In this document: piece by piece, positions 38,612-46,492 of the stretch
Layout: the number at the start of each line of letters is the position of its first letter
Numbering within the stretch: position 1 is the stretch's first letter
Source: Clostridium gelidum
GTDB lineage: Bacteria > Bacillota > Clostridia > Clostridiales > Clostridiaceae
DNA: 64,000 bases
Direction of reading: 5' to 3'
Assembly: GCF_019977655.1 (NCBI RefSeq)
Contig: NZ_AP024849.1
Span: forward strand, 5,489,001-5,553,000
The notes under the pieces: generated by a model
What the model was told of the DNA's origin: nothing
What the model saw: only the letters and a program-made list of their open reading frames with translations
Databases searched by the model: none
Translations under genes and position numbers: made by a program

Positions 38612-39742
38612 TTAGCTAAGCTTTCCCCACACTACTCTATTCACATAATCCGTATAAGACAATATTATCCTAAGCACCTTATCAGATACATTAGGCATGC
38701 TATAATCCGCTACTCTTCTTAATATATTCTTTTCTTGTGTCTCCAATATATGTAATCCTTGTAATATCCTCTCTTCTGCAAGTCCCACCATCATAACCAC
38801 TGCTTCTTCCATAGCTTCTGGTCTTTCGTGAGCTTCTCTTAAATTAAGAGCTTTAAAGCCAAGAATTGAGGATTCTTCATTTATTGTACCACTATCACTT
38901 AGTACTGTCTTTGCTTTTATTTGAAGTTTTACATAATCATTAAATCCAAGTGGCTTCATAAGTGATATTAACGGATTAAATTCTATATGTTTTGACTGTA
39001 TCATTTTTCTTGTTCGAGGATGTGTACTAACTATTATTGGTAGTTTGTATTTCTCTGCAATTGCATTTAAACTATCAACCAAGTTTAAAAAGTTCTTTTC
39101 TGAATTTATGTTTTCTTCCCTATGAGCTGATACTACAAAGTATTGACCTTCTTTTAATTCCAGTCTTTCTAATACATCTGATGCATCTATATCTTCTTTT
39201 CTTGAATTAATTACTTCAAACATAGGACTTCCTGTTTTTATTATTCTATCTGCTGGTAATCCTTCTCTTAGTAAATACTCTCTAGCTATATCGCTATATG
39301 TTAGATTTATATCTGATGTATGATCTACAATTTTTCTATTAGTTTCTTCTGGTACCCTTTGATCAAAACATCTATTTCCTGCTTCCATATGAAATATTGG
39401 AATATGTCTTCTTTTTGCTGCTATAGCTGTAAGACAACTGTTTGTATCTCCAAGCACTAAAAAAGCATCTGGTTTCACTTCTTCCATAATAGGGTCTATC
39501 TTAACAAGTATATTTCCTATTGTTTCAACTGCTGTTCCAGTTGCTGCATTAAGGAAATAATCTGGTTTTTTCAAATTAAAATCCTTAAAAAATACTTCAT
39601 TTAATTCATAATCATAATTTTGACCAGTATGTACTAAAATATGTTCTATTGCTTCAGATTCTTCTAATTTGTTTATAACAGCAGATAATCTTATTATTTC
39701 TGGTCTTGTTCCAACAACTGTCATTACTTTTAGTTTTTTCAT
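38612..39742 (-). CDS. fnlC: UDP-N-acetyl sugar 2-epimerase (FnlC/WbjD/CapG)
   Basis: 376 residues, GT-B-like epimerase fold (PF02350). KVMTVVGTRPEIIRLSAVI at the start, LVHTGQNYDYELNEVFF, VLGDTNSCL, FHMEAGNRCFDQRVPEETNR and LSDSGTINEESSILG. The NRCFDQRVPEE form is typical of the CapG/WbjD group rather than WecB. It does the last step to UDP-L-FucNAc (C2 epimerisation). Directly follows fnlB in the operon. Confidence 0.88.
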   Translation of the reverse strand: MKKLKVMTVVGTRPEIIRLSAVINKLEESEAIEHILVHTGQNYDYELNEVFFKDFNLKKPDYFLNAATGTAVETIGNILVKIDPIMEEVKPDAFLVLGDTNSCLTAIAAKRRHIPIFHMEAGNRCFDQRVPEETNRKIVDHTSDINLTYSDIAREYLLREGLPADRIIKTGSPMFEVINSRKEDIDASDVLERLELKEGQYFVVSAHREENINSEKNFLNLVDSLNAIAEKYKLPIIVSTHPRTRKMIQSKHIEFNPLISLMKPLGFNDYVKLQIKAKTVLSDSGTINEESSILGFKALNLREAHERPEAMEEAVVMMVGLAEERILQGLHILETQEKNILRRVADYSMPNVSDKVLRIILSYTDYVNRVVWGKLS

Positions 39743-39745
39743 CTA

Positions 39746-40855
39746 TTAAACCTCCAAAAAATAAGTATCTGGCTTTTCAGGATTAAAGGCTTCATTAGCC
39801 CACATTACTGTAACCATATCCGTATCACCTATATTTACAATGGAGTGAGTATAGCCTGTTGGTATATCAACTACTTGAAGCTTTTCTCCATTAACGGAGT
39901 ATTCTATAATTTCATCTGAATCTATTTTTCTAAAACGAATTAATCCAGTACCACTTACCACTAAGAATTTTTCATTTTTAGTATGATGCCAATGATTTCC
40001 CTTCGTAATTCCTGGTTTTGCTACATTTACTGATACCTGCCCTCTATCAAGAGTTCTAATAAATTCAGTAAAGGAACCTCTATTATCACAATTCATCTTT
40101 AAATCATAGGAAAACTCATTCTCCGGTAGAAAGCTTAAATATGTACTGTAAAGCTTTTTAGTAAGCTCATCTTCCATATTAGGAATACTTAAATCTGTTC
40201 TGCTTTTTTTAAAGAGTCTTATCTTTTCTGCTAAATACCCTAATTTAATCTGATGACTCACTGTAACACAACAGTATTCACCATTTTGAGTAGGCCTACC
40301 TTCTAAGGCTCTTATAAATTCATCTAAGACGTCATCTATATAACATAATTTCAGTTCTGCTTCAGTATTATTTATCTGTATATCCAAATCCCTAGCTATG
40401 TTATAACAATATGTAGCTACAACTGTGTTATAATTAGGCTTACTCCACTTTCCAAAAAGATTATGTAATCTGTACACTAAAGCTGTTGCTCCTGTTTCAT
40501 TACTATAGTCGAATAGCAACTCTTCACCTGCTCTTTTGCTTTTCCCATAAGGATTATCTCTTTCAGCTTGAATAGAAGAAGTAATTAAAATTGGCGACTT
40601 ATTATTATGCTCTTTTAAAAGATCTAAAAGTTCAGATGTGAAGCCAAAATTACCTTTCATATATTCTTTTTCATCCTTAGGTCTATTAACTCCTGCAAGA
40701 TGAAAAATAAATTCGCAGTTTTTAGCATACTTACTTAATAACGATTTATCTGTATCTATGTCAAATTTAAATATATCTTTATATCCTCTATTATTAAGCT
40801 CTGCAATAAGATTTTTACCTACAAATCCATTTGCTCCTGTAACCAATATTTTCAT
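39746..40855 (-). CDS. fnlB: Bifunctional C3-epimerase/C4-reductase (FnlB/WbjC/CapF)
   Basis: 369 residues. The N-terminal SDR domain (about 1-240) has MKILVTGANGFVGKNLIAEL, FHLAGVNRP and NPYGKSKRAGEELLFDY (the YxxxK Tyr and Lys). The C-terminal cupin domain (about 250-369) has GSFTEFIRTLDRGQVSVN, KGNHWHHTKNEKFLV (metal-binding His residues) and IPTGYTHSIVNIG. This two-domain layout is diagnostic of CapF. It converts the FnlA product to UDP-6-deoxy-talosamine type sugar. Confidence 0.92.
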   Translation of the reverse strand: MKILVTGANGFVGKNLIAELNNRGYKDIFKFDIDTDKSLLSKYAKNCEFIFHLAGVNRPKDEKEYMKGNFGFTSELLDLLKEHNNKSPILITSSIQAERDNPYGKSKRAGEELLFDYSNETGATALVYRLHNLFGKWSKPNYNTVVATYCYNIARDLDIQINNTEAELKLCYIDDVLDEFIRALEGRPTQNGEYCCVTVSHQIKLGYLAEKIRLFKKSRTDLSIPNMEDELTKKLYSTYLSFLPENEFSYDLKMNCDNRGSFTEFIRTLDRGQVSVNVAKPGITKGNHWHHTKNEKFLVVSGTGLIRFRKIDSDEIIEYSVNGEKLQVVDIPTGYTHSIVNIGDTDMVTVMWANEAFNPEKPDTYFLEV

Positions 40856-40889
40856 AATTAGTCCTACCCTTCATTTACGAATAACTTAT

Positions 40890-41933
40890 CTACTTTGTAA
40901 AAGCAACTTCATCTACTAATTTTAGCATTTCTAGTTCTTGTTTTATATAATCAAGCTTTAATAGTTTTTCCTTAATTTGTTCTATATTTAAAATTTCTGT
41001 GTTATGTGAATTATATTCGTCTTCTGTAGAGAGCTGTTCATCGCCGTCTACAAAATATCTATCGTAGTTAAGATCTCTTTTGTCTGCTGGAACTCTAAAG
41101 AAACCTTCCATGTCTTCTGAATGAATATATTCTTCTTTGGTTAATAATGTTTCATATAATTTTTCTCCATGACGAGTTCCTATTATTTTAATCTCATTAT
41201 CAACATGGAATAATTCTTTTATTGCTTGTGCTAAATCACCTATTGTAGATGCAGGTGATTTTTGTACCATTATGTCTCCCGCCTCTGCATTTTGAAATGC
41301 AAATACTACAAGTTCTACCGCTTCTTCAAGACTCATAAGAAACCTTGTCATATCAGGATTAGTTACCGTTAATGGTTGCCCACTTTTTATTTGATCAACA
41401 AATAAAGGAATTACAGAGCCACGCGATGCCATAACATTACCGTATCTTGTACCACAAATTACAGTTTTATCTGGTGATACAGTCCTTGACTTAGCGACAA
41501 AGACCTTTTCCATCATAGCCTTAGAAATTCCCATAGCATTTATTGGATAAGCTGCCTTATCAGTTGAAAGACATATTACCTTTTTCACTTCATATTCTAT
41601 AGCAGCTGTAAGAACATTATCAGTTCCAATAATATTAGTTTTTACAGCTTCCATTGGAAAGAATTCACAAGAAGGAACTTGTTTTAATGCCGCTGCATGA
41701 AATATATAATCAACACTATACATTGCATTTTTTATACTAGCTAAATCCCTAACATCTCCTATGTAAAACTTTATTTTATCGTTTTTATATAATCTTCGCA
41801 TATCATCCTGCTTTTTCTCATCCCTAGAAAATATACGAATTTCCTTTATATCTGTATTTAAAAATCTTTTAAGCACTGCATTTCCAAAAGAACCAGTACC
41901 ACCTGTTATTAGTAATGTTTTATCTTTGAACAT
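40890..41933 (-). CDS. fnlA: Inverting UDP-GlcNAc 4,6-dehydratase/5-epimerase (FnlA/WbjB/CapE)
   Basis: 347 residues, SDR of the polysaccharide-synthesis family (PF02719). LLITGGTGSFGNAVLKRFL binds NADP; IFHAAALKQVPSCEFFPMEA, and LSTDKAAYPINAMGISKAMM, in which the usual Tyr of YxxxK is Met (MGISK), as known for CapE-type inverting enzymes. First step of UDP-L-FucNAc synthesis. It overlaps wbuB by 14 bp and is followed by fnlB and fnlC. Confidence 0.92.
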   Translation of the reverse strand: MFKDKTLLITGGTGSFGNAVLKRFLNTDIKEIRIFSRDEKKQDDMRRLYKNDKIKFYIGDVRDLASIKNAMYSVDYIFHAAALKQVPSCEFFPMEAVKTNIIGTDNVLTAAIEYEVKKVICLSTDKAAYPINAMGISKAMMEKVFVAKSRTVSPDKTVICGTRYGNVMASRGSVIPLFVDQIKSGQPLTVTNPDMTRFLMSLEEAVELVVFAFQNAEAGDIMVQKSPASTIGDLAQAIKELFHVDNEIKIIGTRHGEKLYETLLTKEEYIHSEDMEGFFRVPADKRDLNYDRYFVDGDEQLSTEDEYNSHNTEILNIEQIKEKLLKLDYIKQELEMLKLVDEVAFTK

Positions 41934-43149
41934 GTTGTTTTTCCTCCAAATTAATTAGTGCTTCTTCCAACACTGTCATAAATCTTTCTTTGCTATAGTT
42001 TTCAAGATAGAATCTCTGAGAGTTTGCTACCATTTGTTCTTTTTTATCACTATTACAAAACTCTAATATTAAATCTGCTAAGCCTTTATAATCTTCTGCA
42101 ATGCAACATAATCCACAATCAGCTTCTTCTATAACACGTCTAGCTTCACCATTAATAGCACCTATAATCGGTTTTCCAGCTGCCATATAGGATTGTACTT
42201 TACCAGGCAATGTATATGATAAAGTTTTGTTATCTTTTAAAGTAATTAGCATTGCATCAGCCATTCCATAAAAGTATGGCATTTCTTCAAGGGATCGTCT
42301 TCCATGAAACAATACATTAGATGCTCTCAAGTCATGAGCAATTCGCTTGCATTCATCTGATTTCGAGCCATCCCCTACGATATGAAAAATAATATTAGTG
42401 AACTCCCTTAGTTCATTAGCTGCTTTGACTATAGTATCCACGCTCTGCATATCACCAATATTACCAGCAAAAACAAAATTATATATTTTACTTTCACTTA
42501 TAGCTACACTTTGAACAACAGTATTATTTTCACTTTGCACAAACAAATCCTCTGCATATTGTGGCAAGTGTTTTATATTAATATTATTTATTTTAAGAGT
42601 ATTCTCAAAATAATCCTTAAACATACTTGATGTAACTAATATAATGTCTGCCGAACTATAAATCCACCTAGATATTTTATAAAATAACTTATAAATACTT
42701 GAATCTTCTTTAATTCCACCAGCAGCCAAACTATCTGGCCATAAGTCTAAGCAATAAAATAATATTTTCTTATGATGCTTCTTCTTATAAGCCATTGCTG
42801 GAATTCCCATCATTACAGGTGATAGCTGATTTACTAATACAACATCAAATTCTTCCTTCATAAATAATGCTTTTAATGTTGCTGATACTGCATAACTAAA
42901 ATAATTTAAAAATAATTTTAAATGGCTTTTTCCCCTACCTATTTCAAAACATCTAATAATTTTAACGCCATTAATTGTTTCTTTTCTTTTCTTTCCATGA
43001 CGGTAATCATCAAGAATACGTCCCTCTGGATAATTAGGGAGACCAGTTAAAACAGTTACCTCATGTCCATTTTTTACAAGGGTTTCACATATATCTGAAA
43101 TTCTAAAAGGCTCTGGATAGTAATACTGACAAACAACTAGTATCTTCAT
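41920..43149 (-). CDS. wbuB: Glycosyltransferase family 4, WbuB-like
   Basis: 409 residues from ATG 43149. A GTG six codons earlier is part of the GTGGGAG ribosome site. GT-B: KILVVCQYYYPEPFRISDIC, VLTGLPNYPEGRI, FYCLDLWPDSLAAGG, FAGNIGDMQSVDTIVKAANE, MADAMLITLKDNKTLSYTLP and KVQSYMAAGKPIIGAINGEA. This is the WbuB/WbjE-like group linked to L-FucNAc transfer in E. coli O26 and relatives. Overlap with fnlA supports transfer of L-FucNAc or L-FucNAm here. Assignment of the acceptor is inference. Confidence 0.8.
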   Translation of the reverse strand: MKILVVCQYYYPEPFRISDICETLVKNGHEVTVLTGLPNYPEGRILDDYRHGKKRKETINGVKIIRCFEIGRGKSHLKLFLNYFSYAVSATLKALFMKEEFDVVLVNQLSPVMMGIPAMAYKKKHHKKILFYCLDLWPDSLAAGGIKEDSSIYKLFYKISRWIYSSADIILVTSSMFKDYFENTLKINNINIKHLPQYAEDLFVQSENNTVVQSVAISESKIYNFVFAGNIGDMQSVDTIVKAANELREFTNIIFHIVGDGSKSDECKRIAHDLRASNVLFHGRRSLEEMPYFYGMADAMLITLKDNKTLSYTLPGKVQSYMAAGKPIIGAINGEARRVIEEADCGLCCIAEDYKGLADLILEFCNSDKKEQMVANSQRFYLENYSKERFMTVLEEALINLEEKQHVQR

Positions 43150-43170
43150 TATAATATAAACTCCCACATT

Positions 43171-44064
43171 TTATTTAACCGTATTTAAATATTCTTCAAT
43201 TTCTATTTTCAATTCGTCATTAAAAGGCATAGGCTTATATCCAAAGTCTCTTTTTGCTTGGTCATGTGGAAAATTTCTATCTTCTCCCATTCGCTGAACT
43301 TTTTCTATATAATCAACCTTTCCAAAAGTACATACCTTAAGGCATCTTGCCATGAATACTCCTAATCCTAAAGGCACACTAATAAAGGTAGTTTTCTTAT
43401 TTAAGTTATAACTTATTGATTTAAACATTTCTAACATGGAGATTGGTTTTTCTCCTGATAGGACATAATCTCCACTAATAATTTCAGATTTTATTAATAA
43501 TTGATAGTATGCCTTTCCAAGGTCTCTACCACTGACAGGTTGTAACAAGTTCTTACCATAATCAATAATAGGAAATAATCTGAGTTTATCTACCATTTTT
43601 ATAAATACAATCATATTTCTGTCATTTATGTACCCATAAATCATAGTAGGCCTTAAGTATATAAGACCTATTGTTGAATTACTCTGTTTAATAATTTTTT
43701 CCATAGTTAATTCTATACTCTTATACTCTTCTGATGCACTCTTATATCTCGAATAAATACCAGTTGTGTGAATAATTATTGCTCTCTTAACATTATTTTT
43801 CACAGCTGCTCTAGTCAAAGTAACTGAATAAAAAATTGAACCTATATGCACTACCGTATCAATACCAACCATGGCTTTATTCATAAACTCTTGGTCACTT
43901 AAATCACCGATAACCTTGTCTATATTTAATCCACAACTATCTAATAATAATGAGTCCGATGTTTCTCTAATAATACAACGGATACATCCATCATATTTAT
44001 TTTTAATAAGCTCTTGAAGAAAATATCTTCCACTGTGCCCTGTGATTCCTGTAACTAATAACAT
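43171..44064 (-). CDS. NAD(P)-dependent sugar reductase/epimerase (SDR)
   Basis: 297 residues, atypical or extended SDR. LLVTGITGHSGRYFLQELIK at the N-terminus, then DLSDQEFMNKAMVGIDTVVH; the catalytic YxxxK may be YSRYKSASEEYK (about 115). It sits between WbuB and the initiating sugar transferase, the usual place of the C4-reductase that makes UDP-D-QuiNAc or UDP-FucNAc for the first sugar (WbpV/WreQ-like). That reaction is inferred from position. No retaining 4,6-dehydratase of the large PglF type is visible nearby. Confidence 0.7.
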   Translation of the reverse strand: MLLVTGITGHSGRYFLQELIKNKYDGCIRCIIRETSDSLLLDSCGLNIDKVIGDLSDQEFMNKAMVGIDTVVHIGSIFYSVTLTRAAVKNNVKRAIIIHTTGIYSRYKSASEEYKSIELTMEKIIKQSNSTIGLIYLRPTMIYGYINDRNMIVFIKMVDKLRLFPIIDYGKNLLQPVSGRDLGKAYYQLLIKSEIISGDYVLSGEKPISMLEMFKSISYNLNKKTTFISVPLGLGVFMARCLKVCTFGKVDYIEKVQRMGEDRNFPHDQAKRDFGYKPMPFNDELKIEIEEYLNTVK

Positions 44065-44139
44065 ATCTTCACCGCCTCTAATCGTACCATTTCTTCACTA
44101 TTCTCAAATCAATTAATCCATAATAATTATCAAAAGTGA

Positions 44140-44751
44140 CTAGTTCCCAATACTATCATTATGCTCAACTTCTTCTATATGTTTATTTTTACCCTCAAGT
44201 ACGCCTTCAGCCCTTAGCACCTTAAATACTGTCATAAACAATATCTTTATATCTAATTTAACTGATTTATTCTCCAAATAATATCTATCAAGTTCTGTCT
44301 TTTGAAAATCATCATTATGATCTCTTCCATTTATTTGTGCCCAGCCTGTAACCCCTGGCACTAATACATGGACACCTGCCTGAGTTCTTAATTCTTTTAA
44401 CTTATATTGATTATATAAAGCTGGCCTTGGTCCAACAAATGTCATGTCCCCCTTAAATATGTTAATTAATTGTGGAATTTCATCTAAACTTGTTTTTCTT
44501 ACGAGCCTTCCAACAGATGTCATATAGCTTTTTGCATCTTCAAGTCTATCAGTTGCTACATTTGGTGTTCCAACCCTCATTGTTCTAAATTTATAAAATT
44601 TAAATAAGTGATTGTTCTCCCCTATTCTCATTTGTGTAAAAAATACTGGTCCTTTGGAATTTAACTTTATTAATATTGATATTATTAAAAATAAAGGTGA
44701 CAATATTATTAATAATATTAAACTAACCAATATCTCCAAAAACCTCTTCAT
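44140..44751 (-). CDS. Initiating sugar-phosphate transferase (polyprenol-P PGT)
   Basis: 203 residues, minimal PglC/WcaJ-type catalytic unit (PF02397). One N-terminal membrane helix (LEILVSLILLIILSPLFLII), then GPVFFTQMRIGENNHLFKFY, KFRTMRVG, RKTSLDEIPQLINIFKGDM (the DE dyad), VGPRPAL and PGVTGWAQINGRD. It moves a sugar-1-phosphate from UDP-sugar to undecaprenyl phosphate, starting the repeat unit. Short form without the extra N-terminal TM bundle. Confidence 0.92.
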   Translation of the reverse strand: MKRFLEILVSLILLIILSPLFLIISILIKLNSKGPVFFTQMRIGENNHLFKFYKFRTMRVGTPNVATDRLEDAKSYMTSVGRLVRKTSLDEIPQLINIFKGDMTFVGPRPALYNQYKLKELRTQAGVHVLVPGVTGWAQINGRDHNDDFQKTELDRYYLENKSVKLDIKILFMTVFKVLRAEGVLEGKNKHIEEVEHNDSIGN

Positions 44752-44787
44752 AATTATATTTTCCTCCGCTTCTAACTCATTCGTTAA

Positions 44788-46164
44788 TTAAAAATTACCT
44801 TCTCTCCAAACTATTCCTATAACATTTATGCCCGAAATATCTATAAGTTCCTTCATTCTAACAGTTTCATTCTTATCCGTTTTTCCCTCAGTTGATACTA
44901 TTAAAGTTCCATCTGACACCTTAGAAAAAATTTGAGCATCACAATAGTTAACCATTGATGTTGTATCAATAACTATATAATCAAATTTATTTTTTAATTC
45001 CTTTAATAATTCTTCTAGATTACTTTTACTAAGTAAATCTGCTGGATTTAGCTTTTCATTTCCCCAAGATAAAATATTTAAATTTTTAACATCAGTATTT
45101 AATAAAACTGAATTACTCTCATTTATTAAAGAAGTATTTTCTTCATACAATATTTCACTTATTCCCTTAGTAATTTGTAAATTAAAAGCTTCATTTATCC
45201 TGGGATTTCTACCATTTCCATCTATAATTAAAGTTTTAAAACCAGCCTCAGCAAAAGTTTTAGCTAAATTTACACTAACCATAGTTTTTCCATCCTCTTT
45301 AGATGTACTTGTAACAGTAAATATCTTATCTTCCTTCAACTGTAAATTTGTTCTCAAAGTTCTAAAAGCTTCATTTATATTTTCTTTTTCCTTTGGTTTG
45401 TCCTTAGGAATGATAGTTAAAGTAGTTGACTTTAATATTTCCTCTGCTTCTTCTTTCTTTTTTAAACTATTATCAATATATTCTACTACAAAAGCTACTC
45501 CAAATCCAACCATAAGTCCTAATATAAGTGATATAGCAAGTATTAATTTCTTATTTTTAGATTTTTCTTGTGTATTAGTTTGCACATTAGTTTGTGCTTG
45601 AGTTGGTGTGCCTATTAGCTTTAAATAATCATCTTCAGCAATTTTTTCTACCTCTGAAGGCTCGTCTAATATTTTAAGCTTACCTGTAGGATATATATTT
45701 TGTGCTTCTTTTATAAAATTCTTTATATATGAATTCAAAATTGTCTGTTGATTACCATCTTCTTTATCTGCATAGTGTATTGTTATTACCTGAGCCCCTG
45801 GATTAGAAATAACTTTTATTTTACGCATGAATTCATCAGTCTTCATGTCTAAATTTAATTCTTCTACAGTTTTCTCCGCAACAGTTCTTGATGATGCAAC
45901 AGTTCCATATGTTTGTACTATTTGTTGATTTAAAATAGTTATGTCTTTTATATTATCACTTTCTAAATCCGGAAATGTTCCTATAACTATACTAGCTGTA
46001 GATTTATAAAGCTCTTTTTTCTTTTCTACAGGAACAATATTTTGTGGTATAAAACTTATAATCAATCCACAGAAAATACTCAATAGAGTTATACATATAA
46101 CAATCCATTTTCTCCTTTTTATAATTTTAAATAAATCCCTTAAATCTAGTGTTGTTTCTTCCAT
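44788..46164 (-). CDS. Wzz/BY-kinase fusion with degenerate kinase motifs
   Basis: 458 residues. A chain-length (Wzz) domain with TM helices at about 18-36 and 208-228 is fused to a C-terminal bacterial tyrosine-kinase-like domain (about 265-458). Walker A is TSTSKEDGKTMVSVNLAKTF (usual PGEGKS has become KEDGKT), Walker A' is IDGNGRNP (usual DaDlRkP, second Asp replaced by Asn), and Walker B is YIVIDTTSM. The Tyr-rich tail used for autophosphorylation is missing: the protein ends GIVWREGNF. It probably sets chain length, but kinase activity is doubtful. First gene of the polysaccharide operon, with AAGGAGA site. Confidence 0.8.
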   Translation of the reverse strand: MEETTLDLRDLFKIIKRRKWIVICITLLSIFCGLIISFIPQNIVPVEKKKELYKSTASIVIGTFPDLESDNIKDITILNQQIVQTYGTVASSRTVAEKTVEELNLDMKTDEFMRKIKVISNPGAQVITIHYADKEDGNQQTILNSYIKNFIKEAQNIYPTGKLKILDEPSEVEKIAEDDYLKLIGTPTQAQTNVQTNTQEKSKNKKLILAISLILGLMVGFGVAFVVEYIDNSLKKKEEAEEILKSTTLTIIPKDKPKEKENINEAFRTLRTNLQLKEDKIFTVTSTSKEDGKTMVSVNLAKTFAEAGFKTLIIDGNGRNPRINEAFNLQITKGISEILYEENTSLINESNSVLLNTDVKNLNILSWGNEKLNPADLLSKSNLEELLKELKNKFDYIVIDTTSMVNYCDAQIFSKVSDGTLIVSTEGKTDKNETVRMKELIDISGINVIGIVWREGNF

Positions 46165-46204
46165 AAGTTTCTCCTTATATTTAAATTGTTTTTACCTAGT
46201 TGTT

Positions 46205-46232
46205 ATTATATAGACTTATGCTCTAATTTCAA
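46205..46232 (-). promoter_or_regulatory. Promoter of the polysaccharide operon
   Basis: Minus strand: -35 TTGAAA (46227-46232), 16-bp spacer, -10 TATAAT (46205-46210), 41 bp upstream of the first start codon. The best sigma-A match in this gap for the minus direction. Confidence 0.6.
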
Positions 46233-46257
46233 AATTATAATAGAATGTAATTTTGAA
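46228..46257. promoter_or_regulatory. Possible operator over the operon -35 box
   Basis: A perfect inverted repeat TTCAAAATTA (46228-46237) and TAATTTTGAA (46248-46257) with a 10-nt spacer. It covers the -35 hexamer. The two arms would lie on one face of the helix, as for a dimeric regulator. No regulator gene is adjacent. Confidence 0.5.
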
Positions 46258-46408
46258 AATATAACAACTTATATTTTACATTTTCTATTAATCTGTATAT
46301 CATATAAGATTATATCATAAATTTATATATTTATAATATTAATTATTAACATTTCAGTGAAAATGTATAAAATTTGCTTTTTATTGATCTATTTTGCACT
46401 GTATATAT

Positions 46409-46437
46409 TTGTACATGATAATTTAAAATGATATAAT
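46409..46437 (+). promoter_or_regulatory. Promoter of the O-antigen-ligase-like gene
   Basis: -35 TTGTAC (46409-46414), 17-bp spacer, -10 TATAAT (46432-46437) with a TGa extension, 55 bp before the start codon. Divergent from the polysaccharide operon promoter. Confidence 0.65.
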
Positions 46438-46492
46438 ATTGTATATTTATATTTCTAAATAACAAAAATAACTATATTAGGATGTGTAAAAA

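Noticed and set aside
38432..38722. 96-codon plus-strand reading frame
   Set aside because: Antisense to wbuX and fnlC; no start signal.
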